Below the pieces are notes generated by a model. It did no database searches and had not been told where the DNA came from. It was given only the letters and a program-made list of their open reading frames with translations. The translations under genes were made by a program, and so were the position numbers. Positions 35,586 to 44,115 of a stretch of DNA of 64,000 nt are shown piece by piece. Source of the stretch: Bowmanella dokdonensis (GTDB lineage Bacteria; Pseudomonadota; Gammaproteobacteria; Enterobacterales; Alteromonadaceae); assembly GCF_017254865.1 (NCBI RefSeq), contig NZ_JAFKCV010000014.1, positions 42,032 through 106,031 of the forward strand, written 5' to 3'. Position 1 is the stretch's first letter, and each line of letters begins with the position of its first letter.

Positions 35586-36197
35586 TTGCTAAAAATAGGC
35601 ATAGTGTATTTCTCCCATACCGGAACCACGGACAAACTGGCCAGGGCCATTGTGCGTGGAATTGCTGCGGTGGGAAGCTTCAGTTTGGTGAGTCACAGGA
35701 TCAGCGCAGATGAGATAGTTCGTGGCCGTTATACTAACTTGGACTTGCTGGAGGATCTGGCCGGTTGTGAAGCCGTTGTGTTCGGTTCGCCCACTTATAT
35801 GGGCAATGCTTCGGCGCAGTTCAAAGCCTTCGCCGATGCCACCAGCGAAATTTGGACCGGACAGCGCTGGGCGGACAAGCTGGCGGCGGGTTTTACCTGC
35901 GGCGGCGCCCCCAACGGTGATCAGAGCAGTACGTTACAGTACTTTGCCACTCTGGCCAGTCAGCACGGTATGCTGTGGCTGGGTCTGGATTCGGCTTATG
36001 GGTATGACGGGCGGGGCATCAATCGCCTCGGCAGTCAGTTAGGGGTCACAGCCTGGACAGCAAACGGCGAGGTGGACCCGGCAGATCTTCTCACCGCCCA
36101 ATACCTGGGTACGCGGGTGGCCCGGCAGGTCCTCGGACTTAGGGGAGAATATGCGCCTGCTGCCGAGCCATCTGTTTGGCAGGAAACGGCCAGCTGA
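35586..36197 (+). CDS. Flavodoxin-fold protein, WrbA/NQO-like
   Basis: FMN-binding flavodoxin-like protein of about 203 residues. I chose the TTG at 35586 because a GGGGTAGGG stretch precedes it and the fold starts immediately with 'LKIGIVYFSHTGTTDKLARAI' (phosphate loop HTGTT). 'VVFGSPTYMGNASAQFKAFAD' and the 'KLAAGFTCGGAPNGDQSSTL' stretch are the FMN-contacting loops found in NAD(P)H:quinone oxidoreductases such as WrbA. A more upstream TTG at 35541 lacks a ribosome site. It likely reduces quinones by two electrons to avoid radical formation. It may be controlled through the 21-bp palindrome upstream. Confidence 0.82.
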   Translation: MLKIGIVYFSHTGTTDKLARAIVRGIAAVGSFSLVSHRISADEIVRGRYTNLDLLEDLAGCEAVVFGSPTYMGNASAQFKAFADATSEIWTGQRWADKLAAGFTCGGAPNGDQSSTLQYFATLASQHGMLWLGLDSAYGYDGRGINRLGSQLGVTAWTANGEVDPADLLTAQYLGTRVARQVLGLRGEYAPAAEPSVWQETAS

Positions 36198-36203
36198 GGC
36201 TTA

Positions 36204-36221
36204 ATACCAATAGGATTAATC
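36204..36221. repeat. Solitary MITE-end remnant
   Basis: ATACCAATAGGATTAATC differs at one base from the outer 18 bp of the terminal repeat of the MITE at 44888-45200. It lies just after the flavodoxin stop codon and has no visible partner nearby, so it looks like the end of a decayed or fragmentary copy. Confidence 0.55.
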
Positions 36222-36230
36222 CGGCGGGGG

Positions 36231-37391
36231 CTAGGCGTAAATGGCCGGCTGTGGCCCCGCCAGCAAACTGGCTGCCAGACTGACCTCATTGATATCCAGA
36301 TGATCCTTGAAACTATCAGCCTGCTGATTTTGTTCCTGCAGCCAGAAATTCTCTATCTGCTCTGGCAGTTGCCAGACGGATTCCGGCCAATCGGGTTCGA
36401 TTCCCTGCTCTTTCAGCCAGGCCAAGTGCCCCTGTACACACCTCAGCCCCAGCGACAGCCCGCACTCGCGAAAAGCCAACCGGTAACGGGCCGCTTCGCC
36501 TGAATCGAAATGTGTCAGGAAATTCACCAGGCCCGGCGTGATGGCTCTAAGCAATCGGTCAGGCTTGATGGACTCAGGTAAGTCAATGGAGAGGTAAAGC
36601 CTGGTGGCACGCAGTAGATCCAGCATCAGGCCGCCAATACCCAAAGCATCGTCTGTATCCCAGCTTGCCTGACTGCAAAGACCTTCGAGCCTGGCCAGAT
36701 AGGTCGGCAGGTCCGGCAACGCCAACTGACTTTGCTGGCTGGCGTCCAGGGCCACCAGCAGGCCGCCGAGAGGATCATGGGGACTCATGGTCGGCACCAG
36801 CGGGCGGGACAGATCCACACTCATTTTCCAGCTCAGGATCAGGCCATTGGGTAGCTCGCGAATAAACTTCTTGCCAGCCAGACTCAACTCCAACGCCCAG
36901 TCGGCCAGGGTTTTGCTATCCAGCGTCTGGCTGGCTTTGAGCAGGGCGGCAATCCAGCGGGTGTGATAGTGGTAGTATTGACCATCCCTGTCCCATTCCA
37001 GGCGCGCATCATAGGGTTCACCCTCCTGACGCTCGGGTAACGGCTTGCCTATGCGAAGGCCGCCGGCGGTGGGATGGTCAGGGGCCAACTCATCCGGTAA
37101 CCCGCTGATCCAGCCCCGCCTGTCATCCTGTGCAGCGTATCGGCCAAGATGATGATGCACTTGCCTGACCAGCCGTCGGGCCTGCCCGGTAAATTTTTCT
37201 TCCTGCTCCAGCTGGGCCATCGCCAGCAGGTTCAAAAGCGCCAGGGCATCGGTCCAGAGATAGCGTCTTGCCACATTCCCGACCTCTGATTCGTCTGCTG
37301 TCTCCGACAGGCCGGTGCGCCCGGCAAACCCATTCATCAGATCTTTGGCCAGCTTGAGTCTTATATCACTTACGGTGCTGTTCATATTCAC
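36231..37391 (-). CDS. Hypothetical protein, pcm-linked, probable helical-barrel fold
   Basis: Protein of 386 residues with no signal peptide or membrane segment; family not recognised. Tryptophan-rich helical stretches such as 'RRYLWTDALALLNLLAMAQ', 'RRGWISGLPDELAPDHPTAGGLRIGKPLPER' and 'YYHYHTRWIAALLKASQTLD' resemble alpha/alpha-toroid proteins, which include glycosidases, epimerases and terpene-cyclase-like folds. Its start overlaps the stop of the protein-L-isoaspartate methyltransferase gene by 4 bp (ATGA), so the two are translated together. This may mean a role in damaged-protein handling, but nothing in the sequence proves it. Confidence 0.75.
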   Translation of the reverse strand: MNMNSTVSDIRLKLAKDLMNGFAGRTGLSETADESEVGNVARRYLWTDALALLNLLAMAQLEQEEKFTGQARRLVRQVHHHLGRYAAQDDRRGWISGLPDELAPDHPTAGGLRIGKPLPERQEGEPYDARLEWDRDGQYYHYHTRWIAALLKASQTLDSKTLADWALELSLAGKKFIRELPNGLILSWKMSVDLSRPLVPTMSPHDPLGGLLVALDASQQSQLALPDLPTYLARLEGLCSQASWDTDDALGIGGLMLDLLRATRLYLSIDLPESIKPDRLLRAITPGLVNFLTHFDSGEAARYRLAFRECGLSLGLRCVQGHLAWLKEQGIEPDWPESVWQLPEQIENFWLQEQNQQADSFKDHLDINEVSLAASLLAGPQPAIYA

Positions 37392-38017
37392 TCCTGTTGC
37401 GCTTGTCCGGTCATGGGCACAAAGCGCACCATGGACAGCACTTTTTCACTGAAATCCTGTTCGGATAGTCGCTCAACCAGCACAAGTTCCTGTGACAGTG
37501 TGCCCACAGGAGCGACCAGCCTACCGCCTGTTTTCAACTGCTGTTTCAGGGATTGCGGCACTTTGGGCGGGGCGGCGGTAAGTTCAATAACATCGAAAGG
37601 GGCCTGCTCAGGCCAACCCTGGTAGCCGTCGCCGAAACGGATATGAATATTGTCATACTCTGTTTGGGCCAGGTTGATCTTCGCCAACTCGGCCAGCCAT
37701 TCTATGATTTCGATGGAATACACCTCTTTGGCCAGGCGGGACAGGATAGCGGCGTTATAGCCACAGCCGGTACCTATTTCCAGAACCTTGTCGTCGGCTT
37801 TGATATCCAGCACCTGGGCCATGTAGGCGACGATATAAGGCTGGCTGACGGTTTGTGACTTACCGATGGGCAACGGACTGTCCTCATAGGCATGATTCTG
37901 CAGATCGTCCGGCACAAACAGACGCCTGTCGACCTCTTCCATGGCTGCGAGCACCCGTTTATCCTGGATGTCCCGGCCTTGCAGATCCTGCTCTATCATC
38001 ATTGCTTTGCTGTACAT
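37388..38017 (-). CDS. pcm: Protein-L-isoaspartate O-methyltransferase
   Basis: SAM-dependent enzyme of 209 residues that methylates isoaspartyl residues in aged proteins so that they can return to aspartate. The conserved 'LPIGKSQTVSQPYIVAYM' substrate region (about 51-68), SAM motif 'VLEIGTGCGYNAAILSRL' (about 79-96) and 'ELTAAPPKVPQSLKQQLKTGGRLVAPVG' (about 146-173) are all present and of normal length. In many gammaproteobacteria pcm sits next to surE and nlpD; here it is instead coupled to an unknown 386-residue gene. This suggests a second, non-canonical copy. Confidence 0.93.
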   Translation of the reverse strand: MYSKAMMIEQDLQGRDIQDKRVLAAMEEVDRRLFVPDDLQNHAYEDSPLPIGKSQTVSQPYIVAYMAQVLDIKADDKVLEIGTGCGYNAAILSRLAKEVYSIEIIEWLAELAKINLAQTEYDNIHIRFGDGYQGWPEQAPFDVIELTAAPPKVPQSLKQQLKTGGRLVAPVGTLSQELVLVERLSEQDFSEKVLSMVRFVPMTGQAQQE

Positions 38018-38165
38018 GGGGAGCCCTCCTGGCTGTTACATTGGCAGCCGCCCACCGCTGGTGGAATCCTACTGTTCAGGCCCCGGCTGACCGGGTCAGG
38101 GAATGTCGAAAGGCCTGAATGTCATATCAGGCGGCTTTACTGTCGGAATATGTTCGGCGTTTGCT

Positions 38166-38179
38166 GTAACTATAGTTAC
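38166..38179. promoter_or_regulatory. Perfect 14-bp palindrome GTAACTATAGTTAC
   Basis: A fully symmetrical AT-centred site about 150 bp upstream of pcm and 48 bp after the stop of the next gene (same strand). It could be an operator for pcm. There is no flanking evidence, so chance is possible. Confidence 0.3.
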
Positions 38180-38226
38180 CCGCGACGGGAAGGGGCAAGA
38201 GGGAAGATAGTTCTGGCCAGGCGCCC

Positions 38227-38712
38227 TCAGTACCGGGCGATATAGCGGTAGCTGGCCAGTTGCTGGTTGACCTTCTGTGGGCCGTCTTGGTGCTGATTCC
38301 TGCGCTCGTTAGCTTCCTTCAGAAGATCCTGCATGGCCTGCTCCAGGGCGGCCAGCTTGTCATCCAGGGCTTGCAACTGCTGCTGCCCCTTGGCATCCAG
38401 TGGCCCCTGCTGTTGCAGGGCTTGTTTTTCCTTTTCAATCTGCTCCATCTTCTCCTTGATCTCATCCAGCTTCTCTTTATCGATGCCAAGCCGGTTGGCC
38501 AGCATCTGCTCAAACATTTTCTGTACAAAAGACTCGGCACTGGTCTGGGTCTGCTGCTGCCCTTGCTGATTTTGCTTGCCGTCCGTGTTCTGTGCGTTGG
38601 CCGCGGCGGCAGTATCTTGCCGCGGCCCGTGAACGGCAGGAAGCGCTTCTGCCGTCTGCTGCGGCTGAGCCGGCAGCGGATACCGCCGGCCGGTAAGATT
38701 TGAGATATCCAT
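38227..38712 (-). CDS. Gln-rich coiled-coil hypothetical protein
   Basis: Protein of 161 residues; the start at 38712 is fixed by GGAGGA a few bases upstream. The first 70 residues are polar and low-complexity (Gln, Ala, Thr); then a charged helix (about 70-145, 'NRLGIDKEKLDEIKEKMEQIEKEKQALQQQ' region) should form a coiled coil. The N-terminal 'MDISNLTGRRYP' and overall layout resemble small uncharacterised proteins of marine gammaproteobacteria. No signal peptide. Function unknown. Confidence 0.7.
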   Translation of the reverse strand: MDISNLTGRRYPLPAQPQQTAEALPAVHGPRQDTAAAANAQNTDGKQNQQGQQQTQTSAESFVQKMFEQMLANRLGIDKEKLDEIKEKMEQIEKEKQALQQQGPLDAKGQQQLQALDDKLAALEQAMQDLLKEANERRNQHQDGPQKVNQQLASYRYIARY

Positions 38713-38877
38713 GAAATCCTCCTCTGACAATCTTTCCATTAACAGAGCAAATTACAGGCCAGCCGCCAGTCGCTGGAAAAAATAAGACCCGGCCACTGCC
38801 ACTGGGCACAAATTGTTCAGGTCTTATCCGCTTTCTTGTGGCACCCTTTACATCAACCAAAACAAAAAGGAATTCCT

Positions 38878-40068
38878 ATGTTGGAATATAAATTCAGCCA
38901 GGTTGGCCTGGATAGGATGACACCCAATGTATCTCTGCCGGGTAAAGCCCGGCACTTTCCCCTGACACTGCTCATCCTGCTGATGGGGATGGCTTCTGCT
39001 TGTCAGGCACAGGAGCGGCAACTGATTGCCCATCCCTTTTACCTCTTTGATCTGGGGGAACACCTGAGTGCCGATGTGCAGTTGGGAGACCTGGACAGGG
39101 ACGGGGATCTGGATGTGGTGGTGGCCAATGGCAGGCACTGGGCAGAAGCCGATTTAATATTCTTCAACTTGGGTAACGGCAAGCTGCCCAGCGCTGTGCC
39201 GCTGCCCACCCCCCAGGCATCAAGTTATACGGTCCAGTTGGGTGATCTGAACCACGACGGCACCCTGGATGCTGTGGTGATATATGATTATCTGGATCCC
39301 AGCATATTGCTTGGAAATGGTACGGGTGGTTTTGCTCCAGCACAAACTCTCCCCGGTGGTGCCGGCAGAGCCAGAGGGGCACTGCTGGAAGATATCAATG
39401 GCGATACACATCTGGATCTGGTCATAGCCAGAAGGCGTGAAGCCGACCTTTACTTTCTTGGTGATGGTCTGGGCGGATTCAGCGAAGCCAGGCTGTTTGG
39501 TGATCCGAATGGATCCTCCACTGCCGTGACCGCCGCCGATCTGGATGGTGACCAAGACATAGATTTGGTTTTTGCGCGCCGGGACGGCCAATCAAGCGTC
39601 ATCGCCCTGAATGACGGCCGGGGAGTATTCCAGGAACAACCCTTACCACAGAGTATTGCCGATACCCGCAAGGTGGTGACAGGCGATATCAACCACGACG
39701 GACATATAGATGTGGTCCTGGGGGTGGTGGCCGGTGCAAATTTAATATACCTGGGTGATGGAAAGGGCGGCTTTGAGCTGGCTGGCAGCTTTGGCCCCAA
39801 AGACGGACGAACCTATGCGCTGGCCGCCGCCGATCTTGATCTGGACGGAGACCTGGATCTTGTCGAAGGCAACGACGAACAGCCCAATGCAGTGTATTTC
39901 AATACAGGAGCAGGCCTGTCATTTGTCCGTATCCAACTGGGCGAAGAAAGCGATGAAACCTATGGGGTGGCATTGGGCGATATGGATGGCGACGGCTATC
40001 CGGACGCAGTGTTTGCCAATTCATCTGCGCCTAATCAGGTGTATCTCAATCGTCCGGTCAAAAAGTAA
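38878..40068 (+). CDS. Exported FG-GAP/VCBS beta-propeller protein
   Basis: Protein of 396 residues; the ATG at 38878 follows AAAAGG by 7 bases. After a long signal sequence (cleavage near 'SACQAQ', about 46, with a possible lipobox Cys) come seven calcium-loop repeats such as 'LGDLDRDGDLDVVVANG', 'LGDLNHDGTLDAVV', 'AADLDGDQDIDLVFA' and 'LGDMDGDGYPDAVFAN'. Seven repeats fit a complete seven-bladed integrin-like beta-propeller. These domains bind calcium and usually proteins or sugars. It ends at a hairpin shared with the convergent TonB receptor gene; a functional link with that receptor is possible but unproven. Confidence 0.85.
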   Translation: MLEYKFSQVGLDRMTPNVSLPGKARHFPLTLLILLMGMASACQAQERQLIAHPFYLFDLGEHLSADVQLGDLDRDGDLDVVVANGRHWAEADLIFFNLGNGKLPSAVPLPTPQASSYTVQLGDLNHDGTLDAVVIYDYLDPSILLGNGTGGFAPAQTLPGGAGRARGALLEDINGDTHLDLVIARRREADLYFLGDGLGGFSEARLFGDPNGSSTAVTAADLDGDQDIDLVFARRDGQSSVIALNDGRGVFQEQPLPQSIADTRKVVTGDINHDGHIDVVLGVVAGANLIYLGDGKGGFELAGSFGPKDGRTYALAAADLDLDGDLDLVEGNDEQPNAVYFNTGAGLSFVRIQLGEESDETYGVALGDMDGDGYPDAVFANSSAPNQVYLNRPVKK

Positions 40069-40080
40069 TACTATCAAACA

Positions 40081-40106
40081 AACAGGCCACCCTCAGGTGG
40101 CCTGTT
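40081..40106. terminator. Perfect 11-bp hairpin between convergent genes
   Basis: AACAGGCCACC pairs with GGTGGCCTGTT around the loop CTCA. It can form on both transcripts. T-runs are short, so it is a plausible but not textbook bidirectional terminator. Confidence 0.7.
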
Positions 40107-40124
40107 GCCTCTGTTATACCAATC

Positions 40125-42692
40125 TCAGAAAGTCATCTGCACCCCGGCAAACAGGCGTCGACCATAGTGGTTGATAAAGTAAGGCCGGCTGTCATCACCC
40201 ACATTGGCCTCCTGCTTGGCGTCACTGAGATTGACTCCCTGCAGCAGCAGCGTCACGTTTTCATTGAGGTGGTAGCTGAGGTTGGCGTCCAACTGGCCGT
40301 AACCCTGCTGGTACCAGCGCATATCGCCCACCACACCGGCATAGTAGCTGCCCCGGTAGTTGTAGGACAGACGCACGGACAGGGCGTCTTTTTCATAGTA
40401 GACAGTGGCGTTATAGGTATTCTCCGAGTTATTGGGCAGCTCTTTGCCTTCCTCGTCCATCTCGGCATCGGCGTAGGTATAGTTGGCCAGCAGGCCAAAG
40501 CCGTTGTCGAAATCATGCTGCAGATTCACCTCAACGCCCTGGTTTACCCCGCCATTACTGTTAACCGGGGTTTTCAGGTTGTACTCATCCACATTGCCTT
40601 CATCGTCGGGCAGCATCACCGGGAAATACTGCTCGTCGATATAGGTGCTGATGTCCTTGTAGAAGAAAGCCAGGGACAGGATGGACGAGTCGGTAAAATA
40701 ATACTCGGCTGAGATATCGTACTGGGTGGCCCGGTAAGGATCCAAATTGGGGTTGCCCTGGAAGCCCGGATTTTTCGGGTTGGACCAGGCGCTTAAACGG
40801 TACCCACGACGACTGGTCAGCAGATCGTAGTCGGGCCGTGACATGACCTTGGCTGCGGCAAAACGCAGGATCACGTCCTCCTTCAATTGGTAATTCAGAT
40901 TCAGGCTGGGCAGCACGTCAGTGTAATCCCGCTCGACAATCACCGGCACCCAGGTCCAGGTTTCCGGCGCCCAGGTATATTTCATGTAAAAGTCCACCCC
41001 TTCGCTGCGCTGCTCGGTGCGGGCATAGCGCACGCCGATATTGCCGCTGAGCTTGTCAAAGGCAAAATTGCCCTGCACATAGGCGTTGGTGACTTTCTCG
41101 GTCAAATCGAAACCGTATTGCAGATGGTCATATTCACGCAGCGGCTCGGTGGTGGCAGTCCATTCGTCCCAACTGGCATAGCGGAACTGGTAGAGATCCG
41201 ACTGGCTGTGACCCTCTCCCATAAAATCATCCACCAGCGCGCCGTCGGTAAAATCCGCCAATGTCATGGCGCCCACATCATCAGGGTGCCAGACCACCTT
41301 AAACAACGCAGACGTCTTGTTATGATCCCGGTATTTCAGGCCAAGGTCCACGGAACTCAGCCAGTCGGAGTCCAGCAGCCAGTTAAGGTCCGTCTGCAGG
41401 TAGGTTTCCTGCTGGGTGTTGCTGATCAGATTCCGGTGGGTGTACAGGCCGGTATAGCCACCAGGGGTCAGGTCATCGGGCAAGTCGTAGTGGATCTGCC
41501 CGTCACCCACCTCAAAGCCCACCAGGGCCGAAGCCTGGAACTCCACCTGGTCGTCCTGGATTTCCCCTTCGGCTTCGGTATGACCGAGCTGGGTAGTCCA
41601 GGTAAAGTTATCGCCACGGTATTCCAGTTGCAGATCATGCACACGGGTATCATAGCTGCCGTCATGGCTGCCCGCGCTGTAGAGCACTTCCCTGGCCCAG
41701 TTGGCATCGGCCTCATTGGCCGGCACCTGGCCGGATACTATGGTATCGCCATTCAGTTGCGGGTTGATGATTTCATTGACACTGCCCACCACATAGGCAC
41801 CGTTGGCCACCTGCTCGTTGCTGACATCGACGCTGGAATACAGATTATTGAAAATCAGCTTGAAGTTATCGCCGGCGGCATATTCGAAGGTGGCGGTCAG
41901 GGTATTGAGATCCTTGTCTGACTCGTAACGTGATGCCCGGGCCTGAGATGGCGCATACAGGGTGTCTCCACCAAGCTCGGCAGGCACAAAGCCGGCGGTG
42001 GTGACACGGTCACGGCGGATGCCGTTGCCTTTGTGTACGGCCCCCAGGTTGACACCAAAATCGGACGCCTGGTTCTTCCAGGAGTAGAATCCGGACAGCA
42101 AAGGGCTGTGCTCACCGCTGCTTTCCTGGTAGGCATCCCGGGCCGACAACACCAGATAGTTGCGGTCGGTGGACAACGGCTTACGGGTTTTGACAATCAC
42201 GGTCCCGCCGATGGAGCCTTCGTCCACCTTGGCCTGGGCCGACTTATGCACCTCCAGGGTCTCCACCACTTCGGCAGGCAACAGCGAGTAGTTAAAACCC
42301 CGGGAAGGGGTGAGAATGGAGGTGGATGCCGTGGCTGAGGCCACATTCTGGCCGTTGAGCAGCGTCAGGTTAAGATGCGGGGCGGTGCCGCGAATGCTGA
42401 CTTTGTCGCTCTCGCCATCGGTCTTCTCCACCTGCACGCCTGTGATCCTTGACATGGCGTCCGCCACCGTCTGATCAGGAAACTTGCCGATATCCTCGGC
42501 GGAAATGGCATCCACGATAGTGCTGGATAGCCGCTTGATATTCAGGCTTTTTTGCACCGATCCGCGGAAGCCTTTAACCTCCACCACTTCCACTTCGTCC
42601 TGTTTTTCATCCTGCGCCAGGGCAGGCAACGCCTGACCGGCAAGCAAAGCGACCTGTACGGCCATAAAAATTCTGTTGTGTTTGCGCATCAT
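40125..42692 (-). CDS. TonB-dependent receptor, Alteromonadales carbohydrate type
   Basis: Outer-membrane receptor of about 855 residues. Start set at the ATG at 42692, with AGGA 5 bases before it (the next ATG is directly adjacent). Signal peptide ends near 'ALPALAQ'. The plug follows with 'VEVKGFRGSVQKSLNIKR', 'IVDAISAEDIGKFPDQTVADAMSRITGVQVEK' and 'DEGSIGGTVIVKTRKPL', the signature of TIGR01782-type receptors that are usually linked with carbohydrate uptake. The barrel ends 'GRRLFAGVQMTF' with C-terminal Phe. The upstream 180 bp are very AT-rich. No glycan enzymes are adjacent, so the substrate is open. Confidence 0.92.
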   Translation of the reverse strand: MMRKHNRIFMAVQVALLAGQALPALAQDEKQDEVEVVEVKGFRGSVQKSLNIKRLSSTIVDAISAEDIGKFPDQTVADAMSRITGVQVEKTDGESDKVSIRGTAPHLNLTLLNGQNVASATASTSILTPSRGFNYSLLPAEVVETLEVHKSAQAKVDEGSIGGTVIVKTRKPLSTDRNYLVLSARDAYQESSGEHSPLLSGFYSWKNQASDFGVNLGAVHKGNGIRRDRVTTAGFVPAELGGDTLYAPSQARASRYESDKDLNTLTATFEYAAGDNFKLIFNNLYSSVDVSNEQVANGAYVVGSVNEIINPQLNGDTIVSGQVPANEADANWAREVLYSAGSHDGSYDTRVHDLQLEYRGDNFTWTTQLGHTEAEGEIQDDQVEFQASALVGFEVGDGQIHYDLPDDLTPGGYTGLYTHRNLISNTQQETYLQTDLNWLLDSDWLSSVDLGLKYRDHNKTSALFKVVWHPDDVGAMTLADFTDGALVDDFMGEGHSQSDLYQFRYASWDEWTATTEPLREYDHLQYGFDLTEKVTNAYVQGNFAFDKLSGNIGVRYARTEQRSEGVDFYMKYTWAPETWTWVPVIVERDYTDVLPSLNLNYQLKEDVILRFAAAKVMSRPDYDLLTSRRGYRLSAWSNPKNPGFQGNPNLDPYRATQYDISAEYYFTDSSILSLAFFYKDISTYIDEQYFPVMLPDDEGNVDEYNLKTPVNSNGGVNQGVEVNLQHDFDNGFGLLANYTYADAEMDEEGKELPNNSENTYNATVYYEKDALSVRLSYNYRGSYYAGVVGDMRWYQQGYGQLDANLSYHLNENVTLLLQGVNLSDAKQEANVGDDSRPYFINHYGRRLFAGVQMTF

Positions 42693-42908
42693 GGTTTTCC
42701 TGTTTAGGCATATTCCTTCCATTAACAAAATTACAACACAGAATTATTTATTACAAACAATTGATCACATAAGGAATAATAAATATTTCTATATAAAAAA
42801 TTAAAAGGAATAATTTATACACAGGAAAGGAGTTCAGGCACCACTGCCCAACAAGGCCGGCCCAATCGCCGCCGTTTTAAGGACCAGGTGCCAATAGGAG
42901 GGATGAAA

Positions 42909-43778
42909 CTAAAGTATGTGATGGGCCCGCCAGAAGGCCAGGGCGGCCTCCAGCGTCAGCTGTGGAGCTTCCAGGTGGGGGTAATGTCCCACATCGGCCA
43001 GTTCAACCACATCGGGTTGGACAACTAGTTCCCGGTAGCGATTGAGCATGTTTTTGCCGGAAATGGGATCCGCTATGCCGTTGATCAGGCGCACAGGACA
43101 CGGGGGATGTTGCAACGCCCCTACCCAACGGGTACGAAACAGCTCGCGCTCCTTCATGTACTGAATAATGCGCGGCACCACCCGCTTGCCGCCCTTGGTC
43201 TGCAATAACTGCCAGTATCCCCGTATGTCTTCCCTCTTTAGGGGGACAGCGCAGATTCGATCAAAATTGCGCTCAAAGCTGGCATAGCTGATGAGTCTTG
43301 CCACCAGGCCACCAAAAGGACTGAGTAACATTTTCTGAATAAGAAGCGGTTGATGGGTTTCCGGGAACAGCCCGCCGTTGAACAACATGGCGCTGTCGAT
43401 AGTCGGTCCACCGGGCTCCCGCGCCAGGCTCAGCAGCTCCTGGGCTACGGTGTCACCGTAGTCATGGGCCAGCAGATTGACCCGCCGCACCCGCTCTTTT
43501 TCCAGCAAGCGGATGCACAACCGGGCCTGTACCTTGAGGGAGTAAACATAATGCTTGGGCTTGTCACTGAAGCCGAATCCGAGCAGATCCAGGCTGATCA
43601 GGCGAAAGTGTTGTACCAGCTCTGGCCACAGGGCCCGCCAGTCCCAGCTGCTGCTGGGGAAACCATGGATTAACAATAGGACAGGCTTATCCTTATCGCC
43701 GTCAGTACGATAGAAAATCTCATGTCCTTCGAAATGAAAGACCTGTCCCTGGGATTGCCATTCTTGCAGTGAAAACAT
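42909..43778 (-). CDS. Alpha/beta hydrolase resembling eukaryotic MEST/PEG1
   Basis: Protein of 290 residues from the ATG at 43778 ('MFSLQEW'), no signal peptide. Oxyanion 'LLIHGFPSSSWDW' (36-48). The nucleophile elbow is 'LLAHDYGDTVAQELL', so the nucleophile is Asp106 as in haloalkane dehalogenases and epoxide hydrolases, not Ser. The catalytic His is in 'DVGHYPHLEAP'. The stretches 'HDYGDTVAQELL', 'NGGLFPETHQPLLIQKML' and 'RTRWVGAL' closely recall the animal MEST (PEG1) protein as I remember it. Possible reactions are dehalogenation, epoxide hydrolysis or lipid-linked hydrolysis; none is proven. Confidence 0.82.
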   Translation of the reverse strand: MFSLQEWQSQGQVFHFEGHEIFYRTDGDKDKPVLLLIHGFPSSSWDWRALWPELVQHFRLISLDLLGFGFSDKPKHYVYSLKVQARLCIRLLEKERVRRVNLLAHDYGDTVAQELLSLAREPGGPTIDSAMLFNGGLFPETHQPLLIQKMLLSPFGGLVARLISYASFERNFDRICAVPLKREDIRGYWQLLQTKGGKRVVPRIIQYMKERELFRTRWVGALQHPPCPVRLINGIADPISGKNMLNRYRELVVQPDVVELADVGHYPHLEAPQLTLEAALAFWRAHHIL

Positions 43779-43894
43779 TGGGCTGCTGACTCTTATTCTG
43801 ATCCGGTGACTATACCCTGCCCGGGCGGCCCATGCCATGGCTGATGCCTCAAATGCGGTTCATTGAGCTCTCATAAGCCGCCGCTGGGCCTGCT

Positions 43895-44115
43895 TCAGTC
43901 GCCCTGCTCCGGCGTTGCAACGACCTCTTGTATCTGCCGGTTCTCAGGGGCCAGCGCCAGCGCTTTGCGATAGCTGAGCCTGGCATTAGCCGAATCAGGG
44001 TAGTCCTGCAGTTATAGGCAAAGAGCCGGAAAGCCCGCTCGGTCTGCCCGAGGCCAAACAGAGGGTAGCCCAAATCATTAATCAGCCCTTGTGTATCCTG
44101 ATAGGCAAAGGCTGG
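43895..44115 (-). pseudogene. Remnant of a TPR-protein C-terminus with frameshift and deletion
   Basis: On the minus strand one frame reads '..YQDTQGLINDLGYPLFGLGQTERAFRLFAYN' and then the next frame continues 'LQDYPDSANARLSYRKALALAPENRQIQEVV' to a stop at 43895. Together they match the common end of TPR-bearing hydrolases (pattern LINxLGYxLLxxGxTExAIxxFxxNxxxYPDSANxYDSLGEAY...YxKALxLxPxN). A frameshift near 44010 and loss of the 'YDSLGEAYL' segment break it. It begins directly after the stop of the glutaredoxin-MauE gene, so it is a truncated leftover of a deleted gene. Confidence 0.75.

Noticed and set aside
40115..40123. TATACCAAT near the MITE-like end sequence
   Set aside because: Only nine bases match the terminal repeat; too short to call a remnant.
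40887..41921. Long plus-strand frame of 344 codons
   Set aside because: Antisense to the large TonB-dependent receptor and without known motifs; shadow of a GC-rich gene.
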